NCBI GenBank assembly: GCA_020430845.1
Contig: JAGQJA010000013.1
Coordinates: 185 to 43,260, forward strand
Source of the DNA: Myxococcales bacterium
Lineage (GTDB): Bacteria; Myxococcota_A; Polyangia; Polyangiales; Polyangiaceae
Direction: 5' to 3'
Length of the DNA: 43,076 bases
A program made the position numbers and the translations under genes. The notes under the pieces were generated by a model. That model ran no database searches and was not told the origin of the DNA. It saw only the letters and a program-made list of their open reading frames with translations. Below are positions 36,741-43,076 of the stretch, one piece after another (within the stretch, counting starts at the first letter, position 1; every line of letters begins with the position of its first letter).

Positions 36741-38095
36741 AGGCCCGCGCCGCGCTCGCTGCGTGCCTCGTCGCCTCGTGGTGGAGCGGGCTCGCGCGCG
36801 CCGACCAAGAAGAGCACAAGGCGCCCGACGTCTTCGTCGACGGCGAGCGCACGTGCAAGGTCGACGAGGCCGACCTCCCCGCGAAGGTCGACGAGATCCG
36901 CATCGAGGGCCTCGTGCGCACCAAGGAGTACGTCGTCCGCCGCGAGCTCTTCTTCTCCGAGGGCGACGTGGTCACGCGCGCGATGTTCGACCTCGCGCTC
37001 ACGCGGCTGTGGAACACGACCATCTTCGCCCACGTCGACGGCGAGATCCTGCGCTCTTGCGACGGCGATCGCGTCATCGCCGTGCTGCGCCTCGAGGACC
37101 GCTGGACGCTCAACCCGCTCTTCAGCTTCGGGTCGGGCGGCAACGCCACGTTCTTCCGCGTCGGAGCCTCGGACAACAACCTGCTGGGGCACTACGTGGA
37201 GGCGCAGGCCCAGTACGAGAACTTCGACGGCTTCCACGGCGGTCAGGCCATCTTTCGCGACCCGCGCCTGTTCGGCCGTCGGCTCGAGCTGCTCGTCCAG
37301 ACCGACAGGCTCGTGCGTCCGCGACGGGGCTTCAGCGATCAGCGCACGCAGGCCATCGTCGAGATCGCCAAGCTCGAGCTCTCGGATCAGCTGCGGTTCG
37401 GTGCGCGCGTGAGCGCCTTCGCCAATCGGTTCCTGCCGCCGCTCGACTCGCCCGCGTATTTTCCGGCCGGGACCGAGACGGTCGCCGTCGAGCCCACGCT
37501 ACGCGTCGGGCGCGTCGACACCGTGCGCATCCGCCAGCGCGGCACGAGCCTCGAGCTCAGACCCTCCGTGGGCCGGGTCTTCGGCAGCGACGTCTCGACG
37601 GAGTACGCGGCGTTCACCGCGCAGCTGCTCGCGTTCGTGATGAGCGGCGAGCGGTGGAACTTCGCCGCGCGCGCGCGTGTGTCGGGCACCACGCGCGTGC
37701 CCGAGCACCTGCAGCTCTACGCGGGGGGCCTGGACCTCTTGCGGGGCTTCCCCGACAATTACGTGCGTACGCAAGCATTCTGGCTCACCAACGCCGAGGT
37801 GCGGTTCACGGCGTTCGACTCGACGTGGATCGCGCTCGTGCCCGTCGCCTTCGCCGACGCGGTCGCGGCGCGCGGCCCCAAGGGTGACGTGGGCGGCGCC
37901 CTCGCGGTGGGCGGCGGCCTCCGCATCCTCGTGCCCAAGTTCGTGGGCACGGGCCTGCGCGTCGACTTCGCCGTCCCCGTCACTGGCAACGTGCGCGAGG
38001 TAGGAGAGGGTGAGATGGCCCGCTTCGGTCCCACGACACCGACGCCCGAGACCGGGAGCGTCCAGCCCAGCTTCGGCGTGTATCAGTTCTTCTGA
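36737..38095 (+). CDS. Short Omp85-family outer-membrane protein
   Basis: A 452-residue protein with a signal peptide (WWSGLARA). One or two POTRA-like repeats follow (about residues 45-130, IRIEGLVRTKEYVVRRELFF and TRLWNTTIFAHVDGEI), then a 16-strand-type barrel ending with FGVYQFF. The LRGFPDNYVRTQAF motif matches the conserved VRGF/Y loop of Omp85 proteins. It is much shorter than BamA, which has five POTRAs, and resembles the single-POTRA members that insert or export selected substrates. GTG 36737 is set by the overlap with the M20 gene. Its cargo is unknown, but the M20 enzyme is the likely partner (inference). Confidence 0.88.
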   Translation: MKARAALAACLVASWWSGLARADQEEHKAPDVFVDGERTCKVDEADLPAKVDEIRIEGLVRTKEYVVRRELFFSEGDVVTRAMFDLALTRLWNTTIFAHVDGEILRSCDGDRVIAVLRLEDRWTLNPLFSFGSGGNATFFRVGASDNNLLGHYVEAQAQYENFDGFHGGQAIFRDPRLFGRRLELLVQTDRLVRPRRGFSDQRTQAIVEIAKLELSDQLRFGARVSAFANRFLPPLDSPAYFPAGTETVAVEPTLRVGRVDTVRIRQRGTSLELRPSVGRVFGSDVSTEYAAFTAQLLAFVMSGERWNFAARARVSGTTRVPEHLQLYAGGLDLLRGFPDNYVRTQAFWLTNAEVRFTAFDSTWIALVPVAFADAVAARGPKGDVGGALAVGGGLRILVPKFVGTGLRVDFAVPVTGNVREVGEGEMARFGPTTPTPETGSVQPSFGVYQFF

Positions 38096-38361
38096 AGGGG
38101 CGCCGCAGACCGCCGGCGCGACGGGAGGCGACAGAGCACTGGATCTGCGCCGTGGACGGGCGACGATCCAAAGCCGCGACGCGCAGTCCGCGTGCCGCGC
38201 GCAACTTCGTCGAGCCTGGAAGAAGGTAGGAGGTCTTGCCGCTGACGTGCTCTCGCGTGCGGCGACGCTGGATACCGCGCGATCGGCACGCCCGATGCTT
38301 TGAGTGTGCATGTAACCGCGACGCGCGATGGGGCCGCGACGCGGGACCGGAGGAGGTCGAC

Positions 38362-39549
38362 ATGTCTCGAGCAGTGGGCGCCGTCGCGGCGCTCGTCATG
38401 GTGGGTTGTGCCAGCGAAGCGCCGTCGCTGTCGTCGTACGGGTACCTGCGCGATCCCGCGCCGTCGCGCGAGCCGGGAGCGCCCGAGGGCGAGGAGGCGC
38501 CGCCCGGGCCGCGCCTTCAGGACGGCTCGCAGCCGTCGGGCGTTCAGTCGATGTTCTTCGAGAACTCGGTGCGGCGCGACGCGACCGCGGCCGAGGCGAG
38601 CCGCGTGGCGAACGTGGGCGGGTGCACGGCGTTCTTCCTCGAGAACACGGCGGGCAAGGTGTACCTGGCGTCGGCGCGTCACTGCTTCCAGTTCGCGATC
38701 ACCAACTGGTGCACGACCAACGGGCAGGTGACCGACAACTCGGGCAACAAGGGCAAGTGCACCAGGGTCGTCGCGGCCGACACGAGCCGCGACATCGCGG
38801 TGTTCGAGGCCGACATCAAGCACGCCTCGTCGGGAGACAGCACGCTGCGGCTGTCGGCGTACGTGCCCTCGATGAACTCGGCGCTCACGATGGTCGGCTA
38901 CCCCGCCGACAACGATCCGGCGACGGGCCGCAACGGCAAGCTGACCACGACCGAGAAGTGCTGGGTGCTCTCGGGGTCGGTGCAGAGCCCGTACGCGAAC
39001 CAGGACAAGAACACGCTCGATCTCTCGGCGATGCACAACTGCACGACGTACGGCGGCAACAGCGGCGGGCCCATGTACCGCGAAGGAACGCGCGACGCCG
39101 TGGGGCTCCCGTTCACCTACGTGCCCGACGACTACAAACGACGCTCGCCGACCGACACGAGCACGGCGGCGTACATGGCGCTCACGAGCGACTTCGTCTC
39201 CGCGCATCAGGCCGAGCTGACGGCGGCCGGGATCGTCATCGCGAGCACGCAGGCGGGAGGCACCGTGGGAGGCGGCGCGGGCACCGGAGCGGGCACGGGC
39301 GCAGGCACCGGTGGGACCACGGGCACCGGCGCGGGCGGGACCACGGGCACGGGCACCGGCGGGACGACCGGCACGGGAACGGCGGCGGCGGCGTGCACGT
39401 GCGGCGTCGACGGGACGGGCTACTACTGCGGCATCTTCCGCGGCACGGCGGTCGTCGCGTACAGCTACCGCACGAACGCCGACCCGACGTGCGCGGGCGC
39501 GTGCGCGAGCCCCGAATACGCGGCGGTCGCGGCGCAGCAGTGCCGGTGA
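38362..39549 (+). CDS. Trypsin-like serine protease lipoprotein with Gly/Thr linker and Cys-rich tail
   Basis: A 395-residue lipoprotein (VGCASEA lipobox). It has a chymotrypsin-fold catalytic triad: LASARHCFQ (His near 106), SRDIAVFEAD (Asp near 144) and GGNSGGPMY (Ser near 234), as in bacterial S1 proteases. A Gly/Thr/Ala-rich linker follows (about residues 300-340), then a 45-residue C-terminal module with six Cys (TCGVDGTGYYCGIF, CAGACASPEY) that looks like a small disulfide-bonded binding domain. A very strong ribosome binding site (GGAGGAGG) sits before the ATG at 38362. Probably an extracellular or outer-membrane protease; the target is unknown. Confidence 0.92.
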   Translation: MSRAVGAVAALVMVGCASEAPSLSSYGYLRDPAPSREPGAPEGEEAPPGPRLQDGSQPSGVQSMFFENSVRRDATAAEASRVANVGGCTAFFLENTAGKVYLASARHCFQFAITNWCTTNGQVTDNSGNKGKCTRVVAADTSRDIAVFEADIKHASSGDSTLRLSAYVPSMNSALTMVGYPADNDPATGRNGKLTTTEKCWVLSGSVQSPYANQDKNTLDLSAMHNCTTYGGNSGGPMYREGTRDAVGLPFTYVPDDYKRRSPTDTSTAAYMALTSDFVSAHQAELTAAGIVIASTQAGGTVGGGAGTGAGTGAGTGGTTGTGAGGTTGTGTGGTTGTGTAAAACTCGVDGTGYYCGIFRGTAVVAYSYRTNADPTCAGACASPEYAAVAAQQCR

Positions 39550-39588
39550 GCCCGGCTCGGTCCCCGACCCTCGCGGCTCGGCAGCGAG

Positions 39589-40464
39589 CTACTTGGTGTC
39601 GGGGACGGGCGCGCCGGTCTTGCAGATCTTGGACGTGCGCGCGTCGAAGTCGGACAGGTTGCCGAGCACGATGCTGATGTAGAGGTCGGACTCGCTGGTG
39701 AGCGTGGTGAGCGAGAACTCGCGCCACAGCCCGTAGAGGTGGCGGGTGCGCCCCGGCGACACCTCCCAGTACACCTCGATCTGGTAGTCCTGGTTGAACG
39801 AGGCCGGCTCGCCGCTGATGAAGTTGGCCGGCTCGTTGAGGTAGGTGCGCGAGAGCAGCACGGGACCGCCCGTGGGGCTCGCGTCGGGCAGCCGCCACGC
39901 GCCGCCGGTGAGGTTGCTCAGGTAGGTGCGGCCGAGCGCCGTCGCCTTGTAGTCGGTGCGCCACGTGAGCTGGGGCGCGGCGCGCGAGAGGAAGTCCGCC
40001 GAGCTCGACGAGTACGTGCGCGTGTACTCGTCGTAGAGGTCTGGGTAGAGCTCGGACTGGTTCTTGGCGATGACGTACTGCTCGACCTTGTCGAGCGGGC
40101 ACTCGAGCTCGGTGACGATGAGCATGCCCTGTGCGGGCGCGGGATCCTTGTTGGGCAGGACGAGGTCGGTCTCGGCCTTGGTGAGATCGCCGATCTTGAC
40201 CTGCATGGGCACGGTGGACGTGCGCTGGATGACGCCCTCGATGCCGGCCATCTCCTTCTTGACGTCGTCGGCCGAGGTCTTGGAGTAGGCCGTCCAGAAC
40301 GCGCGCGCCGCGACCGTCATCTCGCTCGGCGCGTCGATGGCCTGATCGGTGGAGAGATCGTCGAGCGTGCCGAAGTCGCAGCCCGCGAGCGGGAGCGCGA
40401 GACCTGCGACGAACGCGGCGGAAACGAGGCGCGAGAAGACGGACATGAGCGACGCTTGGCTCAT
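39589..40464 (-). CDS. Lipoprotein of unknown function
   Basis: A 291-residue lipoprotein (LPLAGCDFG lipobox). About 270 residues of mixed alpha/beta sequence follow the lipid anchor, with one late Cys (KICKTG) and the repeated phrase ALGRTYLSNLTGG. No named domain is visible. The start is uncertain: ATG 40464 or 40446; neither has a clear ribosome binding site. It is divergent from the barrel gene at 40499, with only 34 bp between the starts, so both promoters must overlap or lie inside the opposite gene. It is convergent with the trypsin-like gene. Confidence 0.75.
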   Translation of the reverse strand: MSQASLMSVFSRLVSAAFVAGLALPLAGCDFGTLDDLSTDQAIDAPSEMTVAARAFWTAYSKTSADDVKKEMAGIEGVIQRTSTVPMQVKIGDLTKAETDLVLPNKDPAPAQGMLIVTELECPLDKVEQYVIAKNQSELYPDLYDEYTRTYSSSSADFLSRAAPQLTWRTDYKATALGRTYLSNLTGGAWRLPDASPTGGPVLLSRTYLNEPANFISGEPASFNQDYQIEVYWEVSPGRTRHLYGLWREFSLTTLTSESDLYISIVLGNLSDFDARTSKICKTGAPVPDTK

Positions 40465-40498
40465 AGCACCGGCCTGACTTTCTGGTAAGAACGCACGC

Positions 40499-41329
40499 AT
40501 GCCCCGCAGGCGCACGGCCTCCTCGCTCGCTCTGGCGCTCGCCGCGCTGCTCGCTTCTCACGCCATTTCGAAGAGCGCGCGAGCCCAAGACGCCCAGCCC
40601 GAGCCAGCCCCGAGCGCAGACGCAAACGCCCCCGCAGACGCAAACGCAAACGCAAACGCAGGCGCGAACGCAAACGCAGGCGCGAACGCAGACGCAAACG
40701 CAAACGCAAACGCAGGCGCAAACGCAGACTCACCCGCACCCGCACCCGCACCCGCACCCGCCCCCGCGGCGCCCGACACCCCGACCGCAACCGGCCCCGC
40801 CCCCTCGCGTCCCTGGCGCTTCACCGCGATGCTCGGCATCGTGAGCCTGCCGCGCCTCGTGAGCGTCGAGCCGCTCGTCTCGCGCTCGCGACCGAGCGAT
40901 CCGCGCTGGCCGGTGTGGGCCGCGGGGCTGTCGTTCGAGTACCTGCCGCCCTCGATCGCGAACTTCGGAGACAAGACGACGGTGTCGTGGATGCAGATCG
41001 GCGCGCAAGGGCGATGGCACCCGTGGCGCTTCGTCTTCGTGGGCGGCGCGATCGGCTATCAGTTCGTGCGGGCCGACTCCGAGAAGTTCCGCGCCGAGGT
41101 CGACTACGTCACCAAGGGCCTCTACCTGGCGCCCAAGGCCGGCGTCGCCCACACATTTGCCAACGGGCTCACGGTGGGCGCAGACCTCGGGGCCACGATC
41201 CCCATCGCCCCCTCGGTCGAGCTCATCAGCGACGGGACCGAAGACTCGAACGCGCGCAAGGTCGCGAAGACGTTCGGCCAGTTCGTCATCCCCCAGCTCA
41301 CGCTGTTTCGTGTGGGGTACACGTACTGA
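40499..41329 (+). CDS. Outer-membrane barrel protein with Ala-Asn/Asp repeat linker
   Basis: A 276-residue exported protein. A signal peptide (SLALALAALLASHA) is followed by the hexamer-repeat region (about residues 40-76, alternating Ala with Asn, Asp or Gly) and a Pro/Ala stretch, then a beta-barrel domain of about 170 residues ending LTLFRVGYTY with a C-terminal aromatic. The barrel resembles small OmpA/OmpW-like barrels of unknown cargo. The repeat is encoded by GCA-xxC hexamers, a different codon style from the rest of the gene. There is no ribosome binding site before the ATG; translation may be leaderless. Confidence 0.82.
   Translation: MPRRRTASSLALALAALLASHAISKSARAQDAQPEPAPSADANAPADANANANAGANANAGANADANANANAGANADSPAPAPAPAPAPAAPDTPTATGPAPSRPWRFTAMLGIVSLPRLVSVEPLVSRSRPSDPRWPVWAAGLSFEYLPPSIANFGDKTTVSWMQIGAQGRWHPWRFVFVGGAIGYQFVRADSEKFRAEVDYVTKGLYLAPKAGVAHTFANGLTVGADLGATIPIAPSVELISDGTEDSNARKVAKTFGQFVIPQLTLFRVGYTY
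40616..40729 (+). repeat. In-frame array of 19 GCA-xxC hexamers in the barrel-protein gene
   Basis: Nineteen consecutive 6-bp units, mostly GCAAAC, GCAGAC and GCAGGC, with two GCGAAC and one GCCCCC. They are read as Ala-Asn, Ala-Asp, Ala-Gly and Ala-Pro pairs. Alanine is written almost only as GCA, while the rest of the gene prefers GCC/GCG. A run of GCACCC/GCCCCC hexamers follows to about 40771, as it does behind the intergenic array at 13374. Confidence 0.9.
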
Positions 41330-41423
41330 TCGCCGGCGGGGCGCGCGTCGCGAGGTCCGGCGCGCCGCGCCGCGTCGCCTCGGCCCGACGTGACTTTTGC
41401 CCGCGCCGTAGTAAGGACGCTGC

Positions 41424-43076
41424 GTGAAGACGCGCCACAAGCCCGAGGTGCTCGCGCCCGCCGGTGACCGCGCCGCGCTGGAGGCCGCGGTCCGCGCCGG
41501 GGCCGACGCCGTGTACTTCGGCGTGCCGGGCTTCAACGCGCGAGCGCGCGCCACGAACTTCGACGAGGGCGCCCTCGCCGAGACGCTCGATTACTTGCAT
41601 ACGCATGGACGCCGGGGCTACGTCGCCCTCAACACGCTCGTGTTCGACGAAGAGCTGTCGGCCGCGCGACGCGTCATCGAGCGGTGCGCCGAGGCGGGCG
41701 TCGACGCGCTCATCGTGCAGGACCTGGGCATCGCGCGGCTCGCGCGACAGATCGCGCCCGGCGTGGCCTTGCACGGCTCGACGCAGATGACGTGCACCGA
41801 CGCGAGCGCGTGTGAGCTGGCGCGCGAGCTGGGCGCGACCCGCGTGATCCTCGCGCGAGAGCTGTCGCTCGAAGAGATCGCCAAGATCGGCGCGAGCACA
41901 GGCGTGGAGATCGAGGTCTTCGTGCACGGCGCGCTCTGCGTCGCCTACTCGGGGCAGTGCCTCACGAGCGAGGCCATCGGCGGGCGGAGCGCCAACCGCG
42001 GGGCCTGCGCGCAGGCGTGTCGACTGCCCTACGAGCTCTACGTCGACGGCGAGCGCCGGGACACCGGTGAGCGCGCCTTCTTGCTCTCTCCCGAGGACCT
42101 CGAGGCGTCGGCGCTGGTGCCCGAGCTGGCGCGCGCGGGCGTCACGTCGCTCAAGATCGAGGGCCGCCTCAAGGGGCCGGAGTACGTCGCCGCCGTCACG
42201 CGCCTCTACCGCGCGGCCGTCGACGCCGCGTGCGGAGACGGCGCGGGCTTCACCGAGCGCGACCGCGAGACGGCCCTGGCGACCTTCACGCGCGGCAGCG
42301 GACCGGGCTTCTTGCGGGGCGTGGACCACCAGCGCCTCGTCGAGGGGCGCGCGTGCGACCACCGCGGCCTCGAGGTGGCTCGCGCGACGGCCGTGCGGCG
42401 CGATCGTGGGCGCGCGTGGATCGAGGTGGAGCTGTCGCGCGACGTGGCGCGCGGAGACGGCGTGCTGGTCGAGGGCGCGTGGGGCGGAGCCGGTGAGCTC
42501 GGCGGCCGCGTCTGGGAGATCGAGCCGGCAAAGGGCAAGGCGCCCGCGCGGATGTGGCTGGGCCCCGACCTCGACCGAGGCGACGCGATCGACGCGCTGG
42601 CGGCGCGCCTCCCAAAGCGTGTATTCCGCAGCAATGATCCCGCGGCGATGCGAGACGCGCGCGCGTGGGCCGAGGCGCCGCCGCCGAGGAGGACCCTGCA
42701 CCTCTCGGTGACGGGAGACGTGGGCGCCCCGCTCGTGGTGCGCGGGCGCGTGCAAGGCGGGGCCGAGGCCGTCGCGGAGAGTGACGTCACGCTCGACCGC
42801 GCCCGCAACGCGCCGCTCACGCTCGAGACGCTGCGCGAAAAGCTCGGCCGCCTCGGCGACTCACCGTTCGAGCTGGGCGAGCTCACGGTCGATCTACCCG
42901 ACGGCGTGATCCTCCCCGTCAGCGCCCTCAACCGCGTCCGCCGCGCCCTCACCGACGCCCTCCAAGCACAAACCGCAACCGCAGGCGCAGGCGCAGACGC
43001 AGACGCGATCGCAAGCGCAAGCGCAAGCGCAAACGCAAACGCAGGCGCGATCGCAAACGCAAACGCAAACGCAGGC
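41424..43076 (+). CDS. U32 family protein (RlhA/YhbU-like), cut at the window end
   Basis: The first 551 residues of a protein without a stop in the window. It starts with EVLAPAGDRAALEAAVRAGA, as U32 proteins do, and has the family signature EVFVHGALCVAYSGQCL followed by the conserved Cys set RGACAQACRLPYEL, which binds an iron-sulfur cluster in characterised members. Known relatives hydroxylate 23S rRNA (RlhA) or tRNA, or act in ubiquinone synthesis; the long C-terminal part fits the RlhA group best. GTG 41424 is chosen because AAGGA lies 6 bp upstream. The end carries an in-frame hexamer array read as alternating Ala-X. Confidence 0.9.
   Translation, partial: MKTRHKPEVLAPAGDRAALEAAVRAGADAVYFGVPGFNARARATNFDEGALAETLDYLHTHGRRGYVALNTLVFDEELSAARRVIERCAEAGVDALIVQDLGIARLARQIAPGVALHGSTQMTCTDASACELARELGATRVILARELSLEEIAKIGASTGVEIEVFVHGALCVAYSGQCLTSEAIGGRSANRGACAQACRLPYELYVDGERRDTGERAFLLSPEDLEASALVPELARAGVTSLKIEGRLKGPEYVAAVTRLYRAAVDAACGDGAGFTERDRETALATFTRGSGPGFLRGVDHQRLVEGRACDHRGLEVARATAVRRDRGRAWIEVELSRDVARGDGVLVEGAWGGAGELGGRVWEIEPAKGKAPARMWLGPDLDRGDAIDALAARLPKRVFRSNDPAAMRDARAWAEAPPPRRTLHLSVTGDVGAPLVVRGRVQGGAEAVAESDVTLDRARNAPLTLETLREKLGRLGDSPFELGELTVDLPDGVILPVSALNRVRRALTDALQAQTATAGAGADADAIASASASANANAGAIANANANAG
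42975..43076 (+). repeat. In-frame array of at least 17 GCA-xxC hexamers in the U32 gene
   Basis: Seventeen units to the last base of the window, still running: GCAACC, GCAGGC, GCAGAC, GCGATC, GCAAGC and GCAAAC forms. It is read as Ala paired with Thr, Gly, Asp, Ile, Ser or Asn. The same unit family as the arrays at 13374 and 40616, on the same strand. A poly-Ala-X tail is not a normal part of U32 proteins. Confidence 0.9.

Overview
The window is about 43 kb of very GC-rich DNA. It carries some 40 densely packed genes. The likely source is a member of the Myxococcota, probably Polyangia/Polyangiales (inference; no 16S or other marker is present). The clues are a MYXO-CTERM sorting tail, FHA/sigma-54 activators beside Ser/Thr kinases, many lipoproteins with low-complexity linkers, a split-S1 RNase E/G, and Ala/Pro-rich tails. 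No phage, transposase, integron or CRISPR is visible, so this reads as chromosomal DNA with a strong cell-envelope bias.

Layout. 1-3432 (minus): the start of an unknown gene, an ABC-2 type permease and an M36-like secreted metallopeptidase. 3433-8474 (plus): a 4.5S SRP RNA gene (ffs) in a long gap, then RNase E/G, a PilZ protein and two DUF4398-type lipoproteins, the second with an OmpA domain. 8572-10549: small membrane proteins and an orphan gene, including a TTG-started gene that looks frameshifted at a G run. 10648-13336: a di-heme oxidoreductase and an imelysin lipoprotein behind a 16/19 Fur box. 13374-13520: an intergenic hexanucleotide repeat. 13521-18850: a TPR/lipoprotein pair and a divergent signalling cluster of two Ser/Thr kinases and an FHA-sigma-54 activator. 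18860-22524 (minus): a VWA lipoprotein, a tiny zinc ribbon protein and a probable papain-like cysteine peptidase. 22660-26466 (plus): a PAP2 protein and a complementary pair of M16 lipoproteins. 26492-33056 (mostly minus): a duplicated outer-membrane barrel, three lipoproteins (one an HExxH protein) and two membrane proteins of the spermidine-synthase-like family. 33177-39549 (plus): an alpha/beta hydrolase lipoprotein, an M20 peptidase translationally coupled to an Omp85 protein, and a trypsin-like protease. 39589-43076: a lipoprotein, a barrel protein with an Ala-Asn/Asp repeat, and a truncated U32 gene.

Most products act in the periplasm, outer membrane or outside: at least seven peptidase-fold proteins, about a dozen lipoproteins and three or four barrels. 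The best-supported regulatory unit is the Fur-controlled imelysin/di-heme operon. The most unusual structural signal is a family of degenerate GCA-N-N-C hexamer arrays. They occur once between genes (13374-13499) and twice inside genes (40616-40729 and 42975-43076), always in the same orientation and with GCA as the Ala codon, which is rare elsewhere here. The best candidates for undescribed biology are these arrays, the ~350-residue insert that splits the RNase E/G S1 domain, the coupled M20-Omp85 pair, and the cysteine-peptidase-like lipoprotein.
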